This document shows positions 10,678 to 20,561 of a DNA stretch of 64,000 bases, piece by piece. Source of the DNA: an uncultured Planktomarina sp. (lineage in GTDB: Bacteria > Pseudomonadota > Alphaproteobacteria > Rhodobacterales > Rhodobacteraceae); assembly GCA_905182425.1 (NCBI GenBank), contig CAJJBP010000015.1:56001-120000 (forward strand), in the 5' to 3' direction. The position numbers and the translations under genes were made by a program. Below the pieces are notes generated by a model. That model was not told the origin of the DNA, ran no database searches, and was given only the letters and a program-made list of their open reading frames with translations. The first letter of the stretch is position 1; the number at the start of each line of letters is the position of its first letter.

Positions 10678-11451
10678 GTGCTTGATCAAAATCCACCAGT
10701 GATTGAAATAAGAAACCTACACAAAGCTTATGGCAAGTTGGAGGTGCTTAGGGGTGTCGATATCACGGCTCACAGCGGTGATGTTATTGCCCTTATCGGC
10801 TCATCCGGTTCAGGAAAATCGACGCTTTTGCGGTGCTGTAACATGCTTGAGATTAGCCAACAAGGTTCCATCATATTCAAAGGCGAGCCAGTCAAGTGGA
10901 CTGGATCGGGCAGTAGGCGTAGGCCTGAAGATGCAGCACAAGTCACAAGACTACGCACGAATCTTTCCATGGTTTTTCAGCAGTTTAATCTCTGGGCGCA
11001 TATGACCGTTCTACAAAATGTGATGGAAGCGCCAGTCACTGTACTCAAACAAGACAAAAACACGGTCGAGGCACGTGCGCGCGCTTTGCTTGAAAAAGTC
11101 GGTATCAGCGAGAAAGCTGATGTGTTTCCAGCTCAACTGTCGGGCGGTCAACAGCAACGCGCCGCAATAGCACGCGCTCTTGCTATGGAGCCAAAAGCGC
11201 TCCTGTTCGATGAACCAACATCAGCGTTAGATCCAGAGCTCGAGCAGGAAGTCATTCAAGTTATTAAAGACCTTGCAGCTGAAGGGCGTACAATGTTGAT
11301 TGTAACCCATGACATGGCAATGGCTCGCGATGTAGCCGATCATGTTGTATTTCTGCATAATGGTGTCATAGAAGAACAAGGATCACCAAGTGCCATTTTT
11401 GGCATACCTAAATCGCAAAGGCTACAGCAGTTTCTGGCTGCCGTGTCCTAA
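10678..11451 (+). CDS. Polar amino-acid-type ABC transporter ATP-binding protein (HisP/GlnQ-like)
   Basis: GTG start; Walker A GSSGSGKSTLLRC, LSGGQQQRAAIARALAMEPKALLFDEPTSALDPE. Confidence 0.93.
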   Translation: MLDQNPPVIEIRNLHKAYGKLEVLRGVDITAHSGDVIALIGSSGSGKSTLLRCCNMLEISQQGSIIFKGEPVKWTGSGSRRRPEDAAQVTRLRTNLSMVFQQFNLWAHMTVLQNVMEAPVTVLKQDKNTVEARARALLEKVGISEKADVFPAQLSGGQQQRAAIARALAMEPKALLFDEPTSALDPELEQEVIQVIKDLAAEGRTMLIVTHDMAMARDVADHVVFLHNGVIEEQGSPSAIFGIPKSQRLQQFLAAVS

Positions 11452-11484
11452 TATTACTCAGCCACTCATCTACGGGAGAAAACT

Positions 11485-12198
11485 ATGAACAAGCTGATTT
11501 TGACTACCGCCGCATTCGCACTCACAGCAGGCATGTCATTTGCCGACACAGTCCGCATGGGCACGGAGGGCGCATACGAACCTTACAACTACATCAACGA
11601 TGATGGCGAGCTAGATGGCTTTGAAAAACATTTGGGTGACGAGCTTTGCAAACGTGCTGGCTTAACGTGCGAGTGGGTCATAAATGATTGGGATACCATT
11701 ATTCCAAACCTCGTTTCCGGCAACTACGATACAATCATCGCTGGCATGTCCATCACAGACGAGCGAGATGAAGTCATCGATTTCACAGACCCCTACACTC
11801 AGCCTGATCCGTCCGCCTACATGGCTCTTTCAGCTGACGTCAATCTTGACGGTGCTGTGATCGCAGCGCAGACAAACACCATCCAATCTGGTTTCGTCGC
11901 AGCTTCGGGCGGAACTTTGGTTGAGTTTGCAACAGCGGATGAAACAGTGGCAGCAGTTCGATCTGGTGAGGCAGATGCCGTCTTGGCTGACCGCAATTAT
12001 TTACTTCCAATCGCAGACGCTGACGCAGGTCTGGTCCTTCTTGCACAACAAGAAATGATTGGCGGCGGCGTAGGCATGGGCATCCGTGAGTCTGACGGAG
12101 AACTTCGTGCAAAATTTAACACAGCTATCCAATCCATGAAAGCAGACGGTTCTTTGAACGCCCTCATCGCTGAATGGGGTGTTGGTGAGAAGTTTTAA
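11485..12198 (+). CDS. ABC transporter periplasmic amino-acid-type substrate-binding protein
   Basis: Signal peptide MNKLILTTAAFALTAGMSFAD; GTEGAYEPYNYINDDGELDGFEKHLGDELCKRAG, family 3 SBP. Confidence 0.92.
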   Translation: MNKLILTTAAFALTAGMSFADTVRMGTEGAYEPYNYINDDGELDGFEKHLGDELCKRAGLTCEWVINDWDTIIPNLVSGNYDTIIAGMSITDERDEVIDFTDPYTQPDPSAYMALSADVNLDGAVIAAQTNTIQSGFVAASGGTLVEFATADETVAAVRSGEADAVLADRNYLLPIADADAGLVLLAQQEMIGGGVGMGIRESDGELRAKFNTAIQSMKADGSLNALIAEWGVGEKF

Positions 12199-12214
12199 AA
12201 AACTATTTTTTGCA

Positions 12215-12247
12215 GGGGCGGGATTTAAAATCTCGCCCCCTTTTTTT
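12215..12247 (+). terminator. Intrinsic terminator-like hairpin after the SBP gene
   Basis: GGGGCGGGATTTAAAATCTCGCCCCC followed by TTTTTTT. Confidence 0.8.
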
Positions 12248-12387
12248 AAGGCCTAAATTAATTAAATTTCAAAGGTGCTATCTCGCACTTCATCAAAGGG
12301 CTTAATGCGATTTTTAGTTTTTGCTCAGATCCAGGTGTACTTAGCGGCCTACCATGGCTCAGTTGCTATCTGACTACAGGTAAGCAC

Positions 12388-13176
12388 ATGCTGTTTTATC
12401 AATCATTTATCACGGTTCTTATATTACTTGCTATTACTGCGCCTTGTGCATTAATTTTTGGTTTTGGCGGTGCAATTCTGGCACGCGGGCGACTATTGCC
12501 AATCCGCTTACTTGGAAAAACTTATATATCAGCAGTGCGCGGCGTTCCCGATATCGCATTCTTTTTATTTTTTGTTATAGCATTGGATCAGGGATTTGAG
12601 TGGCTGCGCCATCAAGCTTTTTGTTCAGATTGGCCTGACAACATCCGCCAAGGTAACGACTTCGTTGTGTGCGCTGCTGCGAAGTTACCATTGAGCACGT
12701 CACCACAGTATATGCATGAGATATATGGTTTTTTCACCGCTATCTTAACGTTTTCGATAGTATTTGGAGCCTTCGCTGCAAATGTTTTATATGGTGCGAT
12801 GCGCGCTGTTCCTAAAGAACAAATCGAGACAGCTCACGCTTATGGCATGACCTTGCGTCAAGTATTTTGGCGTATCACCGTACCACAGATGTGGGTCTAT
12901 GCACTGCCGGGACTGTCAAATCTTTGGATGGTTCTAATTAAAGCTACGCCGCTTTTATTTCTCTTAGGCGTCGAAGACATCGTATATTGGGCTCGCGAAT
13001 TAGGAGCTACGAAACAAGCTCGGTTTTCAGCGTATCCACATGGTGACTGGCGCATGTATTATTTTCTCTTTTTACTAGCTTTTTATCTCGCATTCACCAA
13101 GCTCTCTGAGTTTGTGCTCGAAAAAATTATGACGCGGCTCACCCACGGGCAAGGAACATTGGGGGGTCAGGTATGA
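12388..13176 (+). CDS. Amino-acid-type ABC transporter permease
   Basis: HisQ/HisM-like membrane protein; AVRGVPDIAFFLFF, ETAHAYGMTLRQVFWRITVPQ EAA-type loop. Confidence 0.9.
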   Translation: MLFYQSFITVLILLAITAPCALIFGFGGAILARGRLLPIRLLGKTYISAVRGVPDIAFFLFFVIALDQGFEWLRHQAFCSDWPDNIRQGNDFVVCAAAKLPLSTSPQYMHEIYGFFTAILTFSIVFGAFAANVLYGAMRAVPKEQIETAHAYGMTLRQVFWRITVPQMWVYALPGLSNLWMVLIKATPLLFLLGVEDIVYWARELGATKQARFSAYPHGDWRMYYFLFLLAFYLAFTKLSEFVLEKIMTRLTHGQGTLGGQV

Positions 13177-13976
13177 GTTGTACGCAAACAATTCTTGACT
13201 ACGGCTTACGCTCATTGGGTTATGGTGTGCGGATCCTGCCAAAAACAGATTTCACACTATGCCAACATTTTACGCTGATAGGATCGGGTCTGCTTTGGAA
13301 TATTTACTTTGGAGTTCTCGCACTTTTTATTGGGTTTTTCATCGCAAATGCTGTGGCTATGGCTAAATTTAGCTCCCACTCAGCTCTGCGCAAACCAGCT
13401 GAATGGTTTATCTTAATCTTTCGCGGATCACCTCTGTTTATACAGTTTTTCTTGGCCTACTTCCTGTTTCTACGCCTTAAACAACAGGGGTTATTGCCGT
13501 GGCTGACAGCTGCTCAGGTTGGTGCACTTTTGGTCTTGATCCTCAATACGGCAGCTTACTCTGCCGAAATACTTTACGGGGCTCTACGATCGGTTCCACA
13601 GGGCGAAGTTGATGCCGCTGATGCCTATGGAATGGCAGGTTGGAATAGGTTCCGACGTATCATATGGCCAACCACCCTCAGACTTGCATGGCCCGCCTAT
13701 ACCAATGAAGCCATATTTCTGTTCCATGCGACAACTCTAGTTTTCTTTTCAGGCTTCCCAACATGGCAACAACGTGGAGACGCTCTCTATTATGCAAGTT
13801 ATTTTGCGGATAAAACCTTCAACCCCTTTATACCTTATCCTATCCTGGCATTTTACTTTGTGGTATTGACCCTTTGCCTTATTGGCCTGTTCGGCTTGAT
13901 TAACCAGCGACTGAACCGTCATTTACCGGATGAAGACCGAGCCCGTATTAAATACAGGCCTCAGATATTCAGATGA
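13173..13976 (+). CDS. Amino-acid-type ABC transporter permease
   Basis: IFRGSPLFIQFFLAYF, EVDAADAYGMAGWNRFRRIIWPTTLR; 4-nt overlap with previous gene. Confidence 0.9.
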   Translation: MSCTQTILDYGLRSLGYGVRILPKTDFTLCQHFTLIGSGLLWNIYFGVLALFIGFFIANAVAMAKFSSHSALRKPAEWFILIFRGSPLFIQFFLAYFLFLRLKQQGLLPWLTAAQVGALLVLILNTAAYSAEILYGALRSVPQGEVDAADAYGMAGWNRFRRIIWPTTLRLAWPAYTNEAIFLFHATTLVFFSGFPTWQQRGDALYYASYFADKTFNPFIPYPILAFYFVVLTLCLIGLFGLINQRLNRHLPDEDRARIKYRPQIFR

Positions 13977-15251
13977 CAAAATCTCTACGTATCGCAACGG
14001 TTGACCTTAACGGGCAATTTCGTGGAAAAAGAGTTGCCACCAGCTTCATGGGCAAGGAAATGCGCCTCCCGTTATCAGCTCTCAACGTGGACATTTTTGG
14101 AGCGGATATTGAAGGCTCTCCGTTAGTATTCGACAGCGGTGACCAAGATGGCATTATGGTGACGGCAAACCGCGAGCCGATACCTTTGCCCTGGGTCGCA
14201 GGTTCCGCCTATTTGGACCTGCGGACCATGCATCAAGATGATGGAACACCTTTTGTAGGAGATCCCCGTTTGGCACTGAGCGCCGTTTTAGACCGTTATG
14301 CCCAGCGCGGGTGGAGCGTTATAGCAGCCTGCGAGTTGGAATTCTTTTTAATTGAAGATGGCAGAAATCTGACACCGCCTATAAACCCTAAAACACGACA
14401 GCGCCTATCCGCGCCCGACGTTCTATCTTTGCGCGAGCTTGATGGCTTTGATACGTTTTTCAATGATATCGTACAGGGTGCTGAGAAGATGGGATTGGGC
14501 GATGTCACAATAACTTCTGAGGCCGCCGTTGGACAATTTGAAGTGACCATGTGTCATGGGCCAGCTTTATACATGGCAGATAACGTAATATTACTAAAAG
14601 AGTTGATCAAAGGTACTGCACGAAACCATGCAATGGCCGCAACTTTTATGGCCAAGCCTTTCACTACAGAAAGTGGTAACGGGCTTCATACACACTTTTC
14701 CGTACTCGATAAAAACGGCCTTAACATTTTTTGTGACAAACCCCAGCTAACATCTGCAGGTCGCTGGCTGTCTCAATGCTTTAGCGGCTTCCACAATATT
14801 CTTTGCTCCTTTCACAAATAGCTATTCCCGATTCACCCCAGGTGCACATGCGCCAACCACAGCGACCTGGGGCTACGAAAATCGAACCGTCGCAATACGC
14901 ATTCCGGGCGGCCCTGCAGCGGCAACGCGGATAGAACACCGCGTATCAGGTGGGGACGTGAACCCCTATCTAATGTTTGCGGTGATTTTTGGAGCAGCAC
15001 TAGGCGGCATTGAAACTCAGCAAAAAGCGCCAGCGCCACTGTCAGGAAATGCCTATTCACAGCCAAGCGATCTGCCAGGCCTCGCATCAGACTTACAGCA
15101 AGCCATCACAAATCTTGAAGATCCTATGCTGACCAATTTCATGCCACCCCGGCTTTTGGCCTATTTGGCAGCAACAAAACGTCAAGAGCTATCACTATTT
15201 GCATGCATGTCGGATCATGATGCACTCTTGGCATTGATTGAAACCGCGTGA
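13973..15251 (+). pseudogene. Glutamine-synthetase-family ligase, disrupted by a single frameshift near 14750-14800
   Basis: Frame 2 encodes the N-terminal two-thirds (EFFLIEDGR, TITSEAAVGQFEVTMCHG, GNGLHTHFSVLDKNGLNIF) to stop 14819-14821; the next frame continues NALAASTIFFAPFTNSYSRFTPGAHAPTTATWGYENRTVAIRIPGG...DVNPYLMFAVIFGAALGGIE to 15251. Confidence 0.88.
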
Positions 15252-15311
15252 TATTGTCTTTCCAAATCCAGCTTTTCGACCTAAGCTGAGTGAAAACTGG
15301 AAGAGAATTTG

Positions 15312-16013
15312 ATGCGCATCGGTATATTGCAGTGTGGACATGCGCCAGACAGCGTGCAAGCAAAGCATGGGGACTTTGATGTAATGTTTAAGGCCTTACT
15401 GCACGGGCATGATTTCACATATAAAACGTGGGACGTAGTAGACAATGAGTTTCCCTTATCAGTGGACGATGCTGACGGGTGGTTGATTACCGGTTCTAAA
15501 CATGGGGCGTATGAAAATCATAGCTTCATCTCCCCACTCTCACTTCTAATCAAGAAAATCTATGCCAAGGAAACTCCGATGGTTGGTGTGTGTTTTGGAC
15601 ATCAAATCATCGCCCAAGCTCTTGGGGGTAAAGTTGAAAAGTTTAATGGAGGTTGGGTTGTGGGTAGACAAGAATACACGCTAGGCGCTGGTGATTTCGT
15701 GGCACTAAACGCGTGGCATCAAGATCAAGTCACCTGCCGTCCAGAAGATGCAGAAATAATAGCAACAAATAATTTCTGCAAAAACGCAGGCCTAGTTTAC
15801 GGGCGTAAAGCCTTCACGATTCAACCACATCCAGAGTTCAGCAACAAAATAATGGAAGACTATCTAATAGCCCGAAGATCCAGTCCCGCGTACCCTAAAA
15901 ATTTGATGGAAACTGCACAAAGCCTTACGAAAATAAAAATACACACTTCAACTATTGCCAAAGATTTTGCTGCGTTCTTCAAAGGAGATTTTGAAGCCAA
16001 GGTGATCTCATGA
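15312..16013 (+). CDS. Class I glutamine amidotransferase-like protein
   Basis: GVCFGHQIIAQALGG nucleophile Cys, IQPHPEF His/Glu; GMP synthase-like GATase domain only. Confidence 0.9.
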   Translation: MRIGILQCGHAPDSVQAKHGDFDVMFKALLHGHDFTYKTWDVVDNEFPLSVDDADGWLITGSKHGAYENHSFISPLSLLIKKIYAKETPMVGVCFGHQIIAQALGGKVEKFNGGWVVGRQEYTLGAGDFVALNAWHQDQVTCRPEDAEIIATNNFCKNAGLVYGRKAFTIQPHPEFSNKIMEDYLIARRSSPAYPKNLMETAQSLTKIKIHTSTIAKDFAAFFKGDFEAKVIS

Positions 16014-17362
16014 GTTGGGAGAGCACTCTGCCAGACGCGGCAAAAGCCTATATCGGTGGCCGTACACTTGATGAAGTCGAATGCGTCATAAGTGATTTCC
16101 CTGGAGTGGCACGTGGGAAAGCAGTGCCTGCCTCAAAATTTGCTAAGCAAAACCACTTCTACCTCCCTAACTCGATTTATATGCAGACCCTCACTGGTGG
16201 TTGGGCAGAGGCAGCAGGTGATGAAGGTTGGATCGAACCTGACATGATTCTAAAGCCCGACATGGATACAGCTACCGCTGCACCTTGGACTGCAGACGTT
16301 TCCTTACAGGTAATTCACGATGCCTATGGACGCGATGATAATCCGATTGCGACTGCCCCACGTAATGTCCTAAAGCGCGTTGTTCAGCTGTTTCGCGAAA
16401 AGGGTCTTGAGCCAATTGTTGCTCCCGAGATGGAATTCTTTTTAGTAGCCCGCAATATAGATCCAGCTCAAGCCATTACCCCAATGATGGGCCGCTCTGG
16501 TCGCCCTGCTGCGGCTCGACAAGCCTATTCAATGTCAGCAGTCGATGAATATGGCCCAGTGATTGACGATATATACGATTTTGCAGAAGCGCAAGGATTT
16601 GAAATTGATGGAATAACTCAAGAGGGCGGTGCCGGACAGGTTGAAATTAATTTACGTCACGGTGATCCTGTTAAATTAGCCGATGAGGTCTTCTACTTCA
16701 AACGACTTATTCGAGAGGCTGCCTTAAAGCACGATTGTTTTGCTACCTTCATGGCCAAGCCAATTGCCGAAGAACCAGGTTCAGCCATGCATATTCACCA
16801 CTCATTTTTAGACGCCGATGGACAGAATGTGTTTTTAGGCCCTCAAGGCGGTGAAACTGATATTTTTTATCATATGATTGCTGGGCTGCAAAACCACTTG
16901 CCCTCCGTAATTCCCATGATTGCCCCCTATGTAAACAGCTACCGCCGTTACGTAAAAGACCATGCTGCACCAATTAACTTGGAATGGGCCCGTGACAATC
17001 GAACGACAGGTATTAGAATTCCATTGTCAAACCCACAAGCACGGCGGATCGAAAACCGTTTGGCTGGGATGGATTGTAATCCATATCTCGGCATAGCAGC
17101 ATCCTTGGCATGTTGTTACTTAGGGTTAGAAGATCAAGAACGCCCCGACAAACAGTACCGCGGCGACGCTTACGATGGTGAGGAAGCAATTCCACATGAT
17201 CTATTTACAGCACTTGATGTGTTCGACGGAGCAGAACGGCTGCACAAGGTGCTGGGACCAGAGTTTGCTAGAGTATATTCAATTGTAAAAAGAACCGAAT
17301 ATAGTGAGTTTCTGCAAGTTATCTCACCTTGGGAGCGCGAGCATCTTTTGCTGAATGTCTAG
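16010..17362 (+). CDS. Glutamine-synthetase-family protein (gamma-glutamylamine synthetase-like)
   Basis: EMEFFLVARN, EGGAGQVEINLRHGD, AMHIHHSFLDADGQNVF, NLEWARDNRTTGIRIP, NPYLGIAASLACCYLG. Confidence 0.9.
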   Translation: MSWESTLPDAAKAYIGGRTLDEVECVISDFPGVARGKAVPASKFAKQNHFYLPNSIYMQTLTGGWAEAAGDEGWIEPDMILKPDMDTATAAPWTADVSLQVIHDAYGRDDNPIATAPRNVLKRVVQLFREKGLEPIVAPEMEFFLVARNIDPAQAITPMMGRSGRPAAARQAYSMSAVDEYGPVIDDIYDFAEAQGFEIDGITQEGGAGQVEINLRHGDPVKLADEVFYFKRLIREAALKHDCFATFMAKPIAEEPGSAMHIHHSFLDADGQNVFLGPQGGETDIFYHMIAGLQNHLPSVIPMIAPYVNSYRRYVKDHAAPINLEWARDNRTTGIRIPLSNPQARRIENRLAGMDCNPYLGIAASLACCYLGLEDQERPDKQYRGDAYDGEEAIPHDLFTALDVFDGAERLHKVLGPEFARVYSIVKRTEYSEFLQVISPWEREHLLLNV

Positions 17363-18659
17363 TTTTCTATATGTCAACGATGAACACTCCACCTACCCAT
17401 CCAGTTGGTACGCCGCGACTACGAGCATGGATCAACCGCGCTCACGCCTAAAAGGCTCGGTGAGTTGTGAGGTTTGCATTATCGGTGCAGGATTCACAGG
17501 ACTATCCACAGCCCTGCACCTAGCCCAAAAAGGTTTTCAAGTGATGGTACTCGACGCCCACCGTGTCGGATTTGGGGCCTCAGGCCGCAACGGTGGCCAG
17601 GTTGGATCAGGCTGGAATCAAAGTCAGCAAAAGCTCGAAAAATCCATGGGTATTGATCCTGCTCGGAGACTATGGGAAATGTCAAATCACGCTAAAGCCC
17701 TAACCCGGGACTTAGTCGAAAAGTATGCGCCCGAAGCTGGTTATCAACCCGGTGTCGCCACAGCAAATTTTTCACATAGTGATACAGAACAAAATCACTT
17801 AGATGCAGAATACTTAGCGCGGAGCTATGGCTATACCGAGATGGAGTGTCTTACTCAATCTAATATGGCCTCTCTTATAAAGTCAGATAGATATAAGGGT
17901 GGTGTCATAGATTGGGGAGCCGGGCATTTACACCCGTTGCGCTACGCAATTGGTCTTGCCCGCGCAGCCGAGGCAGCAGGTGCTGTCATTCACGAGTCAA
18001 GCCCAGTCATGCGCATCGATGACGGAAATCCAAATATCCTCCACACTGACCGCGGGCAAATCAAAGCAGAGTATGTAGTACATGCCACAAATGGCTATCA
18101 TACCAGCTTAAACAGATTACAAGCCGCGCGCGTTATGCCTATTAATAATTTCCTTGTTGCTACAGAACCGTTAGAAAACCCAAGCTCCATTTTGACAAAA
18201 AACATTGCAGTAGCAGATAACCGCTTTGTTTTAAATTATTACCGCCTGAGCGATGACAATCGTCTTATCTTTGGAGGAGGTGAAAGTTATGGTGCCCGTT
18301 TCCCACGTGATTTATTCAGCAAAGTGCGAAAACCTCTAACTGAGCTTTTCCCACAACTCTCAGCGGTAAAGCTAACTCACGCTTGGGGAGGGACACTTGG
18401 AATCACCACAACGAGATTACCAGTGCTCGCTCGTACAGGAACCAAACAGATCGTTGCTGCAGGATATTCCGGTCATGGCGTAGCCCTTGCTGGATTTGCA
18501 GGTCTAGTAATAGCTGAAACAATCGCTGGTACTACTGAACGTTTTACCCTTTTAGAAAAACTTCCAACTCCATCTTTTCCAGGCGGGCAAACGCTGAGAA
18601 GCCCAATTATGACTTTAGCAATGACATGGTTCTCTTTACGCGATAAACTAGGAATATGA
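17355..18659 (+). CDS. FAD-dependent oxidoreductase, PuuB/OrdL-like (DAO family)
   Basis: WYAATTSMDQPRSRLKGSVSCEVCIIGAGFTGLSTALHLAQKGFQVMVLDAHRVGFGASGRNGGQVGSGWNQ; 8-nt overlap with preceding gene. Confidence 0.92.
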   Translation: MSSFLYVNDEHSTYPSSWYAATTSMDQPRSRLKGSVSCEVCIIGAGFTGLSTALHLAQKGFQVMVLDAHRVGFGASGRNGGQVGSGWNQSQQKLEKSMGIDPARRLWEMSNHAKALTRDLVEKYAPEAGYQPGVATANFSHSDTEQNHLDAEYLARSYGYTEMECLTQSNMASLIKSDRYKGGVIDWGAGHLHPLRYAIGLARAAEAAGAVIHESSPVMRIDDGNPNILHTDRGQIKAEYVVHATNGYHTSLNRLQAARVMPINNFLVATEPLENPSSILTKNIAVADNRFVLNYYRLSDDNRLIFGGGESYGARFPRDLFSKVRKPLTELFPQLSAVKLTHAWGGTLGITTTRLPVLARTGTKQIVAAGYSGHGVALAGFAGLVIAETIAGTTERFTLLEKLPTPSFPGGQTLRSPIMTLAMTWFSLRDKLGI

Positions 18660-19118
18660 ACGTTTGGATTGATTACCTATGTCCGCGTGGCCAAATCGCA
18701 GTTCGAGCCTGATCATCTCAGTTCGCGGGGACTATATCACTGCGAAAGGTATAGACCGGCGAGCAGAGTACCTGGTTGGTTCGGAGTGGCAAGTGGGTCC
18801 TGGGCCTGGGCCGGTGCTCCACCCTCAACCAATGCTTTATCAGCAGGGTTATTAGATGCTTCTGTGAAAAATGCGGCTCCCTGATGGAATACTACTTTAA
18901 CCGTTGGCCTAACAAAATTTACTTTCTAAGCGCAACGTGTACCCAGAAGGTTTTCCACAACAATTTCACTTATTGCATAAAAATTAACTCCGATGGCTGA
19001 ACCTGGACGATACCCGTCCAAAGTTCACTAACTCTGCCCCGGGCTAACACCTAATTTTAGCCGAAAATACTTCCGTTGGCGACTAGATTACTTCGCTACT
19101 CAAACATGAGGTCCCAAA

Positions 19119-20486
19119 ATGAAAGACCAATCCCCTAACAGCTGGGAAGCACGCGCAGACGCCCACTCTCTCTATGGCTTCACTGACTTACCAACGATCA
19201 AAAACCGCGGCGCCACAATCTTAACACATGGCGAAGGCCCCTATGTTTTTGATGTTCACGGTCGAAAATTTCTAGATGCCAACTCAGGACTTTGGAACAT
19301 GGTCGCAGGTTTTGACCACGCAGGCCTGGCACAGGCTGCCAAGGATCAATTTGATCGCTTCCCGGGTTACCATGCATTTTTTGGCCGTATGTCCGATCAA
19401 ACTGTGATGCTTTCTGAAAAACTAATCGAGGTCTCTCCTTATGAATCTGGAAAGGTTTTTTACACTAATTCAGGCTCTGAGGCTAATGACACAATGGTCA
19501 AAATGCTGTGGTTCCTACATGGCTCTGAGGGAAACACTAAGCGTCGAAAAATTATCACACGTAAAAACGCTTACCATGGTGTAACTGCCGTCTCAGCGTC
19601 AATGACCGGCAAGCCTTATAATGCTGTATTCGGTCTGCCTCTCCCAGAATTCCTACATCTCACCTGCCCCCATTATTGGCGTGAGGGAAAAGATGGTGAA
19701 ACCGAAGCTCAATTCACAGTACGCATGGCCAGAGAACTCGAAGATATGATCTTATCGGAAGGTCCAGACACAATTGCGGGATTCTTTGCTGAGCCGGTAA
19801 TGGGCGCCGGTGGCGTTATTCCACCCTCCGAAGGATATTTTCAAGCGCTACAACCAATCCTGCAAAAATATGACATTCCCCTAATTTCAGATGAAGTTAT
19901 TTGTGGCTTTGGCAGAACAGGTCATACTTGGGGATGTCAGGCTTACAACTTTGTTCCTGACGCAATTATCAGTTCCAAGAACCTGACCGCTGGCTACTTC
20001 CCTATGGGTGCGGTCATATTAGGGCCACAACTTACTCAACGAATGCAAGCTGCATCTGAGGCTATCGAGGAATTTCCTCACGGCTTCACCGCATCCGGCC
20101 ATCCAGTTGGGTCTGCGATCGCGTTGAAGGCAATTGATGTTATCATGAACGAGGGACTTGCAGAGAATGTGTGCAAATTAACCCCCTATTTTGAAGCACA
20201 TATGAAACGGCTTCTGGAAAACCCAAATATCGGCGAAGCCCGCGGAAAAGGCCTGATGGGCGCACTGGAGGCCGTCAAAGACAAATCTACCAAGACGCCT
20301 TTTGCTGCCGATCTTTCCATTAGCGAGCGGATCGCAAACACTTGTACAGATCACGGGTTAATTTGTCGGCCACTTGGACAATCAATCGTTCTATGCCCGG
20401 CCTTCATATTCACAGAATCTCGCATCGACGAGATGTTTGAAAAACTTGAAGCCGCACTAAAACAAGTATTTTCTGATGTCGCTTAA
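19119..20486 (+). CDS. Class III (omega-amino acid/polyamine-type) aminotransferase
   Basis: GRKFLDANSGLWNMVAGFDH, YTNSGSEANDTMVKMLWF, ISDEVICGFGRTGHTWGCQAYNFVPDAIISSKNLTAGYFPMGA. Confidence 0.93.
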   Translation: MKDQSPNSWEARADAHSLYGFTDLPTIKNRGATILTHGEGPYVFDVHGRKFLDANSGLWNMVAGFDHAGLAQAAKDQFDRFPGYHAFFGRMSDQTVMLSEKLIEVSPYESGKVFYTNSGSEANDTMVKMLWFLHGSEGNTKRRKIITRKNAYHGVTAVSASMTGKPYNAVFGLPLPEFLHLTCPHYWREGKDGETEAQFTVRMARELEDMILSEGPDTIAGFFAEPVMGAGGVIPPSEGYFQALQPILQKYDIPLISDEVICGFGRTGHTWGCQAYNFVPDAIISSKNLTAGYFPMGAVILGPQLTQRMQAASEAIEEFPHGFTASGHPVGSAIALKAIDVIMNEGLAENVCKLTPYFEAHMKRLLENPNIGEARGKGLMGALEAVKDKSTKTPFAADLSISERIANTCTDHGLICRPLGQSIVLCPAFIFTESRIDEMFEKLEAALKQVFSDVA

Positions 20487-20495
20487 CGATGCTTC

Positions 20496-20515
20496 GGGCG
20501 GGGATATTCCCGCCC
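20496..20515 (+). terminator. Terminator-like GC hairpin after the aminotransferase gene (weak U-tract)
   Basis: GGGCGGGGATATTCCCGCCC followed by TCATTTCC. Confidence 0.5.
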
Positions 20516-20561
20516 TCATTTCCATACCCGAGCATCAAGAGCACCGAAGGAAGTTTCCCTA

